From the NCBI GenBank assembly GCA_944385705.1, contig CALWYF010000008.1:1-54719 (forward strand): a stretch of DNA of 54,719 nt, read 5' to 3'. Below, piece after piece: positions 35,123 to 44,669 of the stretch. A program made the position numbers and the translations under genes. Every line of letters begins with the position of its first letter. Within the stretch, counting starts at the first letter, position 1. The stretch is from an uncultured Oscillospiraceae bacterium. GTDB lineage: Bacteria > Bacillota > Clostridia > Oscillospirales > Oscillospiraceae. The notes beneath the pieces are model-generated. The model had not been told where the DNA came from. It was given only the letters and a program-made list of their open reading frames with translations, and did not search any database.

Positions 35123-35270
35123 AGCCCAGCCGTCGTCCGGGAAATTGTGACGCACTGCTATGATCACTCATATACTGGCATATATTGCCGTATAGCGAAA
35201 TATATCAAAAGATTAAAATACCGTTTTACGCCTGACCGAAGAGACGGCAGGCCTGGAGGAATAATATATT

Positions 35271-36281
35271 ATGGATGAAGCAATAAAACAGAAATTTGAG
35301 GGTGTTGCCGCCCTGGTGGGCAATACCCCTCTGCTGGAGATAGATTACAGATATAAGGGCAGCCGCCGCCGGATTTTTGCCAAGGCGGAATATTTCAACG
35401 TCACCGGCAGCATCAAGGACCGGGTGGCCTATCACATTTTGAAGCGGGCCTATGAGCGGGACGAAATAGGCCCAGACGACATTATCGCAGAAGCTACCAG
35501 CGGAAATACCGGCATTTCTTTTTCGGCCATAGGCAGCTACCTGGGGCACCAGGTCGTCATCTACATGCCGGATTGGATGAGCAAGGAACGCATAAATCTG
35601 ATGAAGAGTTACGGCGCCCAGGTCAGACTGGTTTCAAAAGAGGAAGGGGGATTTCTGGGGTCCATTGCCATGACGGAGGAACTGTATAAAAAGGGCGGGG
35701 TATTTCTGCCCAGACAGTTTTCCAACGAGGGCAACGCCGAAGCTCATTATCTTATGACCGGAGAGGAGATAGTCCGTCAGCTGGCGGAGATAGGCCTGAA
35801 GGCCGACGGCGTTGTGGCCGGTGTGGGCACCGGCGGCACCGTCATGGGCATAGGCCGCAGACTGAAAAAGGAAAATCCCGCCTGCCGCATCTATCCTCTT
35901 GAGCCGCTGAATTCCCCTACACTCTCTACCGGGTACAAGGTGGGGAAGCATCGCATCCAGGGCATATCCGACGAGTTTATACCCAGTATACTGAAAATGG
36001 ATGAGGTAGACAGCATAGTCTCCGTGGACGACATCGACTCCATAATAATGGCCAGAATGCTGGCGGAGAAGCTGGGCATAGGCGTGGGCATATCCTCCGG
36101 AGCCAACTTTATCGGCAGCATCATTGCCCAGGAAAAGCTGGGAGAGGACGCTGTCATGACCACCGTCTTTGCCGACGACAACAAGAAGTATCTCTCCACC
36201 GACTATGCCAACGACTACGAAATGAAGGACAGTTACATCTCCAAAGATGTAGAGCTTCTGGACGTTAAGGCCTGGCGCTGA
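35271..36281 (+). CDS. Cysteine synthase-like PLP enzyme
   Basis: Fold type II PLP enzyme of 336 residues, of the cysteine/cystathionine beta-synthase family. The PLP Lys lies in [16 protein letters not shown] (about residue 48), the substrate loop is [11 protein letters not shown], and the phosphate-binding loop is [12 protein letters not shown]. Length and motifs suit O-acetylserine sulfhydrylase (CysK) making cysteine from sulfide. Paralogues make other beta-substituted alanines, so I leave the symbol blank. GGAGG lies upstream of the ATG. Single gene with a terminator. Confidence 0.87.
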   Translation: MDEAIKQKFEGVAALVGNTPLLEIDYRYKGSRRRIFAKAEYFNVTGSIKDRVAYHILKRAYERDEIGPDDIIAEATSGNTGISFSAIGSYLGHQVVIYMPDWMSKERINLMKSYGAQVRLVSKEEGGFLGSIAMTEELYKKGGVFLPRQFSNEGNAEAHYLMTGEEIVRQLAEIGLKADGVVAGVGTGGTVMGIGRRLKKENPACRIYPLEPLNSPTLSTGYKVGKHRIQGISDEFIPSILKMDEVDSIVSVDDIDSIIMARMLAEKLGIGVGISSGANFIGSIIAQEKLGEDAVMTTVFADDNKKYLSTDYANDYEMKDSYISKDVELLDVKAWR

Positions 36282-36344
36282 GAGCCGGACGCCGAAAGGG
36301 AGCGAAAGCTCCCGGCAACATAAGCTTATAGCCTGAACAGTATT

Positions 36345-36379
36345 AAAACCCGCAGAGGTCATCGGCCTCTGCGGGTTTT
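36345..36379 (+). terminator. Terminator after the cysteine synthase-like gene
   Basis: A perfect 14-bp stem AAAACCCGCAGAGG / CCTCTGCGGGTTTT with a seven-base loop. Confidence 0.88.
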
Positions 36380-36423
36380 CCCTTTACCGTCAGCCCTGTG
36401 CCGTGGCACTGTAATACGGTAAT

Positions 36424-36454
36424 ATAAAAACAGCCGTCCTGAAGGACGGCTGTT
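36424..36454 (-). terminator. Terminator of the Na+:solute symporter gene
   Basis: On the minus strand AACAGCCGTCC pairs perfectly with GGACGGCTGTT across TTCA and is followed by a T-rich tail. Confidence 0.75.
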
Positions 36455-36502
36455 CTCCCATGCTGTCGGAGCTATCGGCACGGGAATAAGAGAGGGAAAA
36501 GT

Positions 36503-36541
36503 GAGACGCAAACGGGAGACGCAAACGGGAGACGCAAACGA
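36503..36541. repeat. Three tandem 13-base repeats
   Basis: GAGACGCAAACGG occurs three times head to tail (36503-36515, 36516-36528, 36529-36541, the last ending in A) with a partial fourth copy, GAGACGGAT. It lies just past the symporter stop codon. Confidence 0.8.
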
Positions 36542-36549
36542 GAGACGGA

Positions 36550-37986
36550 TTAGCCTTCCGTTTTTTTATATTCTTCTTTCAGCTGAGCATAGACCTTGTA
36601 GCCTTCAGATACTTTCTCTTTACTGCTAAGAGTGAGGATGCACAAAGTGAGAAGTCCAACTGCAACAGAAGGTATAAGGGGTTCGGAAGTGAGAGGAGGA
36701 TTCTCCATAAAGTACCAGATAACGGCTACTGCTCCGCCGCAAAGAATGGACCAGAAGGCCGCCCGGGAGTCAACCCGAGGCCAGAAGAGAGAAACCAGAA
36801 GAACGATGGCAGCAACGGCCCTGATCTGAGAAATCTGCATTGTCTGGTTAAAGATGGAGGTGACACGGGTTGCCATGTATACAGCCAGGACACCGACAAC
36901 TATGGTAAATATTTTGGAAACAAAAAGGGTATCCTTTTCAGTTGCCTGAGGCCTTATGAAGGAGAGGTACATGTCCTGAATGAAAGTAGTGGTCACGATG
37001 AGCAGGAAAGCCGGAGCTGTGGAGAAGATGGCAGCCAGAACAGCCACCACAGCCAGACCTCCGATGACCGGACTTACACTGGCCGACATGGTGTACAAAG
37101 CAGTGGCGGAATCTATCTCAGGCATAACAGCCCTTGCAACAATACCGATGATAACAGGGAAGAAGGCAAAAATTATCAGCAGCAGGCAGGTGATGTCAAT
37201 ACCCAGCTTTACATCTTTATAGGACTTACCGGCGGAGATTATGGTGGTGAGGAAGGCGCTGCTGAGTTGAGCCAGAAGGCCGGTTATTGCCCAGATAAAA
37301 ATCTGCTTGGGACCTGGATTAAAGGGACTTGTATAGTTCTCCGGAAGGGCATCCACAATGGCCTTCCAGCCTCCTCCATAGTTGACGGAGCAGATGGCAA
37401 CTATGGCCAGACCTACAATCAGTATAAAAGAGTGCAGCTTGTTCATGGAGGCCAGACCTTTTAAGCCGCCCAGGCAGGATATTATTACAAACAGCACGCC
37501 AAGCACCATTATCATGGTGCTTTTTTCAACGCCAAACATAGGGGCCAGCACAGAGGCTGCTGCAACCGGCTGCAGGGCGAAAAGACAGATATACACTATG
37601 CAGACAACCACAAGCATTATGATCTTTGTCTTTTTGTCAAAGCGCAGTTCATATGCGGAAGGAATGCTCATAATACCCCGAGTCACATATAGAGCCCGAT
37701 AAAACCTGCCGAAAAGAATACGGTAGGCAAAGAAGCCTATTGCAATACCCCATACCGTCCACACGGCGGCCATTCCTATTGTGGACATGGCCTCGGTACA
37801 GGAGCCGACAGTACCGGACCCACCGATAGCCTCACTTAACATAAGAGGCACTATCATGAAAACGCTTAGACTGCCGTTAGCTGTAAACATGTCTTTCACG
37901 GTTTTGTTATGCTTTGCCATTATAAGAGCCAGAACCATGGTCACAAGCACGTAGCCAACCAAAATGGAAACAATGGTGAGATTCAA
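36550..37986 (-). CDS. Sodium:solute symporter family protein
   Basis: A 478-residue membrane protein with about 13 hydrophobic segments and the SSS-family outline: LSEAIGGSGTVGSCTEAM in helix 2, GLKGLASMNKLHSFILIVG, and the Na+-site helix around STAPAFLLIVTTTFIQDMYLSFI. Members use Na+ to import sugars, amino acids, carboxylates or vitamins. The start appears to be TTG 37986, preceded by AGGAAAGGA. It is transcribed away from the acyl-CoA genes and likely supplies the same acid or a related compound, an inference from position. Confidence 0.87.
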   Translation of the reverse strand: MNLTIVSILVGYVLVTMVLALIMAKHNKTVKDMFTANGSLSVFMIVPLMLSEAIGGSGTVGSCTEAMSTIGMAAVWTVWGIAIGFFAYRILFGRFYRALYVTRGIMSIPSAYELRFDKKTKIIMLVVVCIVYICLFALQPVAAASVLAPMFGVEKSTMIMVLGVLFVIISCLGGLKGLASMNKLHSFILIVGLAIVAICSVNYGGGWKAIVDALPENYTSPFNPGPKQIFIWAITGLLAQLSSAFLTTIISAGKSYKDVKLGIDITCLLLIIFAFFPVIIGIVARAVMPEIDSATALYTMSASVSPVIGGLAVVAVLAAIFSTAPAFLLIVTTTFIQDMYLSFIRPQATEKDTLFVSKIFTIVVGVLAVYMATRVTSIFNQTMQISQIRAVAAIVLLVSLFWPRVDSRAAFWSILCGGAVAVIWYFMENPPLTSEPLIPSVAVGLLTLCILTLSSKEKVSEGYKVYAQLKEEYKKTEG

Positions 37987-38475
37987 TGCAATACAGTCCT
38001 TTCCTTAGGCCATGTAAATATTCAAAGTGCTGTTATAAAAAACCTTATTAAAAACTTTGAACAACACGGCTTCAAGGTAACATATAGATATTTTTCCGTC
38101 AATCTAATAATTTCCAAATTCTGGAAAAATGAACAATCTTGCCGGAAGCATCTGTAGCTCCATATGTCTCTTTGAACGTTTGCCACAAAAAGCATCAGGA
38201 GTAATTGTATAAAAATTACATAAAAGCCTTAACAAATTCCCATAAAACGACAAATTTTGCGGGAAACTATTTTTTTAATTACAATTTTTTCAGAGGAATT
38301 TGCAGCAAAATATAAAAATATCTAAATTAATTCTGACTAAAATGTACAAGTGTCCGAAATTTCACAAACTATTGATTCAGCTCTTGATTTAAATTTTTTT
38401 CTGTGCTAAAAGAAAATTGTTTCAAGCCGATTTGCAAGTCAAGTGAACAAATCTTAAATGAAAGAAGGAGTTGCG
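37987..38475. promoter_or_regulatory. AT-rich divergent control region of the acyl-CoA cluster
   Basis: About 490 bases, far more AT-rich than the genes, lie between the symporter and the acyl-CoA dehydrogenase. I found no protein-coding frame I trust. TTGATT (38384-38389) with TAAAAG (38407-38412) and 17-base spacing is a weak plus-strand promoter candidate. No convincing -24/-12 (sigma-54) element is seen on either strand. The length and AT content suit a regulator-binding region. Confidence 0.5.
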
Positions 38476-39651
38476 TTGAAGTATACTTACGATTTCATGA
38501 ACGACGACCAGAAGGCTTTGGTGGATCTGGTTCATGAGGTGCTGACGGCTAAGCTGGACCCCCAGGTAGCTGAACTTGACCAGAAAGGTGAATTCCCCTG
38601 GGATGTTTACAATGAACTGGGCAAGGTTGGATTCTGGGCAATGGACGTGCCTGCAGAGTATGGCGGACTCGGTCTGGACTGCCTGACGGTCTGCCTCGTC
38701 CGGGAAGCTCTCGGATACCATGATGCAGGATTTGCCTGCTCTTTCTCAGCCTCTACTTTTGGTATTAAGCCAGTCCTGCTCTACGGTAATGAAGAGCAGA
38801 AGCAGTACTACGGCAAAAAGCTTGCCGAGGGCGTGATTTCCGCCCAGCTTCTCACTGAGCCCCAGTCCGGTTCCGACGTGGCAAACATGCTGACTACTGC
38901 TGTAAAGGATGGCGACTCCTATGTTATCAACGGCAGAAAGACCTTTGTCACAAACGGCGGCCTGGCCGGGATCTACACTGTGGCTGCGGTCACTGCTCCG
39001 GCAGATCCTGCAAACGGCAAAAAGCGCCCTGAGATCTCTCTGTTCATAGTTGACAGGGATGTTCCCGGTGTATCCGTCGGCAAGGAAGAGAACAAGATGG
39101 GCATACGCCTGTCAAACACCACCGATGTTGTATTTGAGAATGTCCGTGTCCCGGCAGCAAATCTGATCGGCGAAGAGGGCCACGGCATGGAATATGTGGG
39201 CACGCTTCTGGCCCGCACCCGTCCCACCGGAATGGCACCTGCACTGGGCCTCGGTCAGAAGGCTCTGGATCTGGCGGTGGAGTACTGCCGCACCCGCGAG
39301 ACCAAGGGCGCACCCATCGGCATGCTGCAGGCCATCCAGTTCAAGCTGGCGGATATGCAGATCCAGCTTCAGGCTGCCCGCTCCCAGCTGCTGTACAATG
39401 CCCAGATGATAGACGCAGGGACATACAGCACTCCTATGGGCAGCATCACCAAGGCTTTTGTCTCCGAGGCAGTGATGCACGTTGCCGACCAGGCTCTCCA
39501 GATATACGGCGGCTACGGCTACAGCAGGGAGTATCCGGTAGAAAAGCTGTACAGAGATGCCCGTATTTTCTCCATCTTTGAAGGCACCAACGAAATCCAG
39601 CGCCAGATAGTGGGCCGCGACGTAGTCGGCAGACTGAAGAAAAAGGCATAA
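38476..39651 (+). CDS. Acyl-CoA dehydrogenase (likely acts as enoyl-CoA reductase here)
   Basis: FAD enzyme of about 391 residues that exchanges electrons between an acyl-CoA and Etf. Motifs: LLTEPQSGSDVANM (FAD and substrate), FVTNGG, and near the C-terminus YGGYGYSREYPVEKLYRDARI plus FEGTNEIQRQIVGR, whose first Glu is the catalytic base of short- and medium-chain members. I start at TTG 38476, which follows GAAGGAG (38464-38470); ATG 38458 has no ribosome site and adds six residues. First gene of the acyl-CoA cluster, with EtfBA at the other end. Confidence 0.92.
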   Translation: MKYTYDFMNDDQKALVDLVHEVLTAKLDPQVAELDQKGEFPWDVYNELGKVGFWAMDVPAEYGGLGLDCLTVCLVREALGYHDAGFACSFSASTFGIKPVLLYGNEEQKQYYGKKLAEGVISAQLLTEPQSGSDVANMLTTAVKDGDSYVINGRKTFVTNGGLAGIYTVAAVTAPADPANGKKRPEISLFIVDRDVPGVSVGKEENKMGIRLSNTTDVVFENVRVPAANLIGEEGHGMEYVGTLLARTRPTGMAPALGLGQKALDLAVEYCRTRETKGAPIGMLQAIQFKLADMQIQLQAARSQLLYNAQMIDAGTYSTPMGSITKAFVSEAVMHVADQALQIYGGYGYSREYPVEKLYRDARIFSIFEGTNEIQRQIVGRDVVGRLKKKA

Positions 39652-39711
39652 GCAGGGAATCAGCAAAAATAAAAAAATTATATATAAAGAAAAATTGAAA
39701 GGAAGTGCCGC

Positions 39712-40515
39712 ATGAAAGAACTTGTACAGCAGTTTGACAAGGTCCTGTTTGAGCGTGACGGAGGAGTGGCGTACCTCACTCTTAATGACCCGGCAAACAA
39801 GAACCCCGTCACAGTGGAGATGATGGCCGACCTGAACAGCTGCCTGAATGTATGTGAGAGAGACGACAGCATTCGTGCCATAGTTATCCGCGGCGCCGGC
39901 GGAGCCTTCTCCGCCGGCGGCAACATCAAGGTGATGAAGGATCGCATAGACAAGGGCATTAACCGGTCCCGGGAGGGTATACGCGCCGGAGGCGAGTTCA
40001 TAATGCGTCTGCGCAATATCCCCAAGCCCACCATTGCCTGGGTAGAGGGCGCAGCGGCCGGTGTGGGCATGAGCATTGCAATGGCCTGCGACTTCTCCAT
40101 TGCCGCTGAAGATACAACCATGGTGTTTGCCTTTGTAAACATTGCCTACTGTCCCGACGGCGGAATAACCCATATGCTGACCCAGGCCGTGAGCCCGGCC
40201 AAGGCTACCGAGCTTCTGATGGGCGGCAGGAAATTCTCCGGCAAGGATGCTGCGGAATGGGGCCTCATAACCAAGGCTGTCCCCGCAGATCAGCTGGAGG
40301 AGACCGTGCAGAAATATATAAAGAAGTATTCCAACGGCCCCACCGTCACTTACGGCCAGATCAAGAATCTGATAAACCGCACTGTGTATGCCGGCCTGCC
40401 TGTCTGCCACCAGAACGAGGTGGAAGCTCAGTATATATGCAGCAGCAGCGAAGACCACAAGACTGCTGTCAACGCTTTCCTGAATAAAGAGAAGCCTGTG
40501 TTTCAGGGGAAATAA
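39712..40515 (+). CDS. Crotonase-fold protein, probably an isomerase
   Basis: Enoyl-CoA hydratase/isomerase family, 267 residues. The oxyanion hole is present (GGAFSAGGNIK, about 63-73, and AAAGVGMSIAMACD, about 114-127). The two catalytic Glu of true hydratases look absent: Ser121 stands where Glu144 of the rat enzyme falls, and the second Glu position is not conserved. Asp149 in YCPDGGITH matches the acid/base Asp of PaaG-type isomerases. It may therefore shift a double bond or act on an unusual acyl-CoA rather than add water. AAGGAAG precedes the ATG. Confidence 0.87.
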   Translation: MKELVQQFDKVLFERDGGVAYLTLNDPANKNPVTVEMMADLNSCLNVCERDDSIRAIVIRGAGGAFSAGGNIKVMKDRIDKGINRSREGIRAGGEFIMRLRNIPKPTIAWVEGAAAGVGMSIAMACDFSIAAEDTTMVFAFVNIAYCPDGGITHMLTQAVSPAKATELLMGGRKFSGKDAAEWGLITKAVPADQLEETVQKYIKKYSNGPTVTYGQIKNLINRTVYAGLPVCHQNEVEAQYICSSSEDHKTAVNAFLNKEKPVFQGK

Positions 40516-40541
40516 TTTTCCGGAGAGGAAAGGAGAAAATC

Positions 40542-41843
40542 ATGGCGAAGTTTAATGTCAAGGATCTGTCCCCAAAGATGGACGGCAGATTTTACTATGG
40601 CTGGGTGATGCTCTTTATGGGCTTCATCTGCATGTTCATAGCCTATGTTATAAAGGCTAACTGCACATCCCTGTTCTACACCCCCATATGCGAAGAGTTC
40701 GGAGTATCCAGAACTGTCTATGCTCAGACCAACACCACAATGACGGTCTGCATGCTGATAGGCTCCGCCTATATCGGCAAGATAATGACCAAGTACAAAA
40801 TGAAGTATGTGCTGCCTGCATTCACCGTGGTCATCTGCATAACTTATCTGCTCATGTCCCGCTCCAACGCGATGTGGCAGCTGCTGGTACTCAACGGTAT
40901 CCAGGGCTTCATGTGGGCCGGTATGACCAACCTGCCTGTGAACATCATGGTCTCCAACTGGTTTGGTCCCAAGGTCAAGGGCACCGCAATGAGCATAGGC
41001 ATGCTGGGCTCCGGCGCAGGCGCTCTGGTCTGGGTCCCCATGATGGAGAGGATCATGTCAAACAGCGGCTGGCGTACCACCTATGTTGCAATGGCCGGTG
41101 TTATGGCTATTATGATCCCCCTGGCTTTCTTCCTCTGCGTTAACCTGCCTGAGGAAAAGGGCTTCAAGCGCCGTATCGGCGACCCCACTCAGGAAGAAAT
41201 CGATGCTACCGGCGGTGTTGCCATTACCAAGCGCGGCATTTCCGGTAAGGAAGCCCTCAAGCTGCCCCGCTGGTGGTGCCAGTTCCTGGCCGCAAGTATA
41301 ACCATGATTTGTGCTTCCGGCTTTACTACCCAGGCCGTCGCATACTTTTCCGACATCGGTGCAGAGAACGGCGCAGCCATTTACGCTGCCGCTCTGGGCA
41401 CTCTGATTCTGGGCAAGTTCCTGGTAGGCGCCATCTCCGATATCATCAACATCAAGCGCATGGCTGTCATAGCCCCTCTGTTCTATGGAGCAGTGTTTAT
41501 CTTCCTGGCCCTGTGCAGTAAAAACATGGTCTGGTCCAACGCAGTTATAGTCTGCTACATGATAGGCGGCGCAATCCCCTCCACCGTTCCCGCCCTGCTG
41601 ACTGTCCGCAACTTCGGCGATAAGGATTACGGCCTTATGGCCGGCTGGATGAACATGGCCGGCAACATCGGCCAGATCATCGGACCTATTGCTGCTGCGG
41701 CTGTGTTTGACATCACCGGTACTTATGTTATGGCCTGGTACGTCTTTGCCGGCCTGTTTATCCTGGTCTCCATCCTGTACTATCTGTCCGGCGTGCTCAA
41801 CAAGAAAGAGCTGAAGGCCGCAGGCTATGATCCGGATCTCTGA
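40542..41843 (+). CDS. MFS transporter
   Basis: Major facilitator carrier of 433 residues with 12 predicted helices and a central cytoplasmic loop (about 195-235, GFKRRIGDPTQEEIDATGG). The layout, with an N-terminal YYGWVMLFMGFICMF helix, resembles oxalate/formate antiporter-like and BaiG-like carriers. It probably imports the cluster's carboxylic acid or exchanges it for the reduced product. Neighbouring enzyme genes on both sides are tightly spaced (26 and 65 bases). Confidence 0.88.
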   Translation: MAKFNVKDLSPKMDGRFYYGWVMLFMGFICMFIAYVIKANCTSLFYTPICEEFGVSRTVYAQTNTTMTVCMLIGSAYIGKIMTKYKMKYVLPAFTVVICITYLLMSRSNAMWQLLVLNGIQGFMWAGMTNLPVNIMVSNWFGPKVKGTAMSIGMLGSGAGALVWVPMMERIMSNSGWRTTYVAMAGVMAIMIPLAFFLCVNLPEEKGFKRRIGDPTQEEIDATGGVAITKRGISGKEALKLPRWWCQFLAASITMICASGFTTQAVAYFSDIGAENGAAIYAAALGTLILGKFLVGAISDIINIKRMAVIAPLFYGAVFIFLALCSKNMVWSNAVIVCYMIGGAIPSTVPALLTVRNFGDKDYGLMAGWMNMAGNIGQIIGPIAAAAVFDITGTYVMAWYVFAGLFILVSILYYLSGVLNKKELKAAGYDPDL

Positions 41844-41908
41844 GAAAAAAGCAAACAACCCCACTGTTTCCATTCAATCAGTACAAATTTTGACGAGAGG
41901 TGATATTA

Positions 41909-43117
41909 ATGGCTAATCTTCCTCTGGAAGGAATGAAAGTCGTAGAACTTGGTACTCATTTTGCAGTGCCCTCAGTTACAAGAATCTTGGCTGACTGGGG
42001 TGCTGATGTTGTCAAGGTAGAAGGCCTGAAAGGCGATGCCTGGCGTATAGTGGGCCGCAATCAGAAATGCCCCATTGTGGACGATGAAAACCCCTTCTTC
42101 ACTGTGCCCAATGCCAACAAGAAGTTCCTGGCATTGAACCTGAAGGACCCCGACGGTAAAGAGGCCATGATGAAGCTGGTAGCCGACGCGGATATCTTCG
42201 TCAGCAACATGCGCCTTCCTGCTCTTACCAAGCTGGGCTTCTCCTATGATCAGCTGAAGGAGAGCTTCCCCGGAATCATTTATGTACATTTCTCCGGGTT
42301 CGGATATAAGGGACCGGATGCGGCTCTGCCCGGCTTTGACTCTGTGGCCTTCTGGGCCCGCTCCGGCGCTATGATAGACTGGGGCACCGAGGGCAACTTC
42401 CCCTTCCTGGCACCCACCGGAGCCGGAGATGCCATGGTGGGCTCCATACTGTGCGCCGGTGTTCTTGCCGCAGTCATAGGCAAGGAAAAGACCGGAAAAG
42501 GCTGCTTCGTCTCTTCCTCCCTGCTGGGCAGCTCCATCTGGTACAACAATGCAGGCGTCGTTTCGACTCAGTACGGCAATGTATTCCCCAAGGACAAGGA
42601 TCACCCGGCAAACCCCTTCGGCTGGCAGTATCAGTGCTCCGACGGCGAATGGCTCATGGTAGGTGTTCTGGACTATGCAGATGCCTACAAGAAGATAATG
42701 CCCATGATGGGACACGAGGATCTGGTGGACGACGAGCGCTTCAACACCATTACGGCTGTGCAGCAGCATCTGGATGAGTTCATGCCCATTCTGCGGGCCG
42801 GATTCATGACCGACACCAGAGACAACTGGGTCAAGCGCATAGGCGCGGCCAATATCGTCATCGGCAAGATAGGTCATATGAAGGAGCTGGCATACGACGA
42901 GCAGGCTATAATCAACAAGTTCGTGGTTCCGGTTACCTTCCCCAGCGGGAAAACCGTGCAGATGCCCACGGTACCTGTACAGTTCTCCGCCTATGATGTG
43001 GGTGAAGCCTACGAGCCCACCGGCAGCATTGGCCGTGATGACGATGCCATTTTGTCCAGCCTGGGTTACAGCGCAGAGCAGATTGCGGCAATGAAAGAGA
43101 AAGGCGTTACCAAGTAA
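41909..43117 (+). CDS. Class III CoA-transferase (CaiB/BaiF family)
   Basis: A 402-residue transferase that moves CoA between carboxylic acids. It starts LPLEGMKVVELGTHFAVPS, has DWGADVVKVEGLKGD, and its catalytic Asp is probably Asp174 in APTGAGDAMVGS, equal in context to Asp169 of formyl-CoA transferase. Such enzymes recycle CoA from the reduced product onto new substrate, saving ATP, as CaiB and CarA do. ATG 41909 follows GAGAGGTGAT; GTG 41900 is open but worse placed. Confidence 0.92.
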   Translation: MANLPLEGMKVVELGTHFAVPSVTRILADWGADVVKVEGLKGDAWRIVGRNQKCPIVDDENPFFTVPNANKKFLALNLKDPDGKEAMMKLVADADIFVSNMRLPALTKLGFSYDQLKESFPGIIYVHFSGFGYKGPDAALPGFDSVAFWARSGAMIDWGTEGNFPFLAPTGAGDAMVGSILCAGVLAAVIGKEKTGKGCFVSSSLLGSSIWYNNAGVVSTQYGNVFPKDKDHPANPFGWQYQCSDGEWLMVGVLDYADAYKKIMPMMGHEDLVDDERFNTITAVQQHLDEFMPILRAGFMTDTRDNWVKRIGAANIVIGKIGHMKELAYDEQAIINKFVVPVTFPSGKTVQMPTVPVQFSAYDVGEAYEPTGSIGRDDDAILSSLGYSAEQIAAMKEKGVTK

Positions 43118-43123
43118 TGTGTC

Positions 43124-43153
43124 TTGCAGCAATGCTCATGGACATGGTATAAA
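43124..43153 (+). promoter_or_regulatory. Candidate promoter of the regulator genes
   Basis: TTGCAG (43124-43129) and TATAAA (43148-43153) are 18 bases apart. A CCCGCCGTCTG/CAGGCGGCGGG hairpin with loop GAAA lies in the leader (about 43171-43196) without a T-run. Confidence 0.45.
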
Positions 43154-43246
43154 ATCATCAGTGAACTCTGCCCGCCGTCTGGAAACAGGCGGCGGGTATC
43201 GGCCAGTTATCTGAACAAATCTACAGTTCACGGATAGGGGAAAAAT

Positions 43247-44644
43247 ATGTTAATCAAAGACGACAGCTGCATAGCCGAACAGACCATCATTCGATATCAA
43301 AGCAACAATGTTGCCAAGTTGATGGGCAGCGATTGGTATGGGATACTTCTGCGTAATCCCAACGGAGACACGGTGGTGGACACCTGTTTTAATGTCTCGG
43401 GGGTAGATGACGGGATAATTCTTGACTTTGCAAGAGAGAGCCTGTCCTATGAATTTCTGCTGAACGGAGGCAGCGAGCTGTTCACCTTCAGAGGTTCTTA
43501 TTTCTACGTGTATCCTATCCGCAGGACCAACAAGGGATATATAGTTTTCTTCCTGTTTTACAGGAAGGACAGCAACTTTGACGATAGGGACATACAGTGG
43601 TACATAACCTATGCCCAGACCGCTTACCAGAGAGTGCTTCTGGAAAACGAGCTTATCCAGGTGAGAAACTATAACGAGGCCATTTTGCAGAATGCTGGCT
43701 GTGCCGTGATAGTTATAGACAAAAAATACAGGGTATTGTCGGCAAATCCCACGGGAGAGAAATATTTTGGCTCTACCCGGCTGCAGATGGATAACTTCCG
43801 CGAGCCCAACGAGCTTATGGAAATGATCGGGGATGTCTTTGCCAATGGCAGCAGCGGCTGCATATCCGGCTTGTGGTTCGATCAAAAAGGCGACCTGCTT
43901 GAGCATGCGCTGCTGCGCACCTGCGTGTCACCTCTGCGGACCAGTAAGGGCGTGGTCTCTGCGGCTATCATTATTGCCACCGATATATCCAGCGCCGATG
44001 CCTCGGCCTATACTGAGGCAAAGAAACGCCAGAACAAAGAGATAGAGAATATTTATCTCGGCTATGTCAAAGATATTCGCCCGCCTCTTATGAACATCAA
44101 GGGCTGCGCCGAACTGCTGAAAGACAGCAGGGAATGGAGCGAAAGCGAACAAAAGCTCATTGACTATATCACGCAAGAGGCGGACAAGATAGAGAATCTC
44201 AACAAGGAGATGGAAGTGTTCCGGGAGATAAACAGGGCGGAGGGCTATGAGCGGTCTGACCTGAATACGATCCTGCTGAATTGCGCAACCATAGCCGGCA
44301 GATTCAAAGCCATGAAGCAAGTGGACATCCAGCTACGTATATCAGACGATATACCCCTGCTGTCCATAGACAGCAGCGATTTGTATGTAGCTCTGCTGTC
44401 CATATTGCAAAACCTGGTGGATTTAGCCAGCCCTGAGGGAAAGATAAATATTTCCAGCCGTTTTTCCAGGCACCTGAAGCTGGTAAAACTTGAGATCAAA
44501 GCATTATTGGGCGAAAAAAAGGACAGCAGCTTTGAAAACGACCTTGTCGTTTCAAATATTATCCGACGCTATAAGGGCACCATTTCCGTCCAAAGAAAGG
44601 CAGAGAAAGAAATAGAGTATGTGATCAGCTTGCCTACAATGTGA
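43247..44644 (+). CDS. PAS sensor resembling a histidine kinase without its His (pseudokinase)
   Basis: A 465-residue soluble protein. Residues about 1-135 look like a GAF-type sensor, about 140-250 form a PAS domain (NYNEAILQNAGCAVIVIDKKY), and about 260-340 form a helical-hairpin dimerisation region. There YVKDIRPPLMNIKGCAELL matches the HisKA box but has Lys275 where the phospho-accepting His should be. The C-terminal part keeps an N-box-like ILQNLVDLASPEGKINIS but lacks recognisable DxGxG and GxG ATP-lid motifs. It may sense a ligand and bind the next protein without phosphotransfer. The next gene starts 25 bases downstream. Confidence 0.75.
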   Translation: MLIKDDSCIAEQTIIRYQSNNVAKLMGSDWYGILLRNPNGDTVVDTCFNVSGVDDGIILDFARESLSYEFLLNGGSELFTFRGSYFYVYPIRRTNKGYIVFFLFYRKDSNFDDRDIQWYITYAQTAYQRVLLENELIQVRNYNEAILQNAGCAVIVIDKKYRVLSANPTGEKYFGSTRLQMDNFREPNELMEMIGDVFANGSSGCISGLWFDQKGDLLEHALLRTCVSPLRTSKGVVSAAIIIATDISSADASAYTEAKKRQNKEIENIYLGYVKDIRPPLMNIKGCAELLKDSREWSESEQKLIDYITQEADKIENLNKEMEVFREINRAEGYERSDLNTILLNCATIAGRFKAMKQVDIQLRISDDIPLLSIDSSDLYVALLSILQNLVDLASPEGKINISSRFSRHLKLVKLEIKALLGEKKDSSFENDLVVSNIIRRYKGTISVQRKAEKEIEYVISLPTM

Positions 44645-44669
44645 GCCGGGCAGAAATGGAGAAAGCATA

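Noticed and set aside
38140-38165. A GG-N10-GC pattern on the minus strand that could be a sigma-54 promoter for the symporter
   Set aside because: Only part of the -24/-12 consensus matches, and a pattern this loose is expected by chance in 500 bases.
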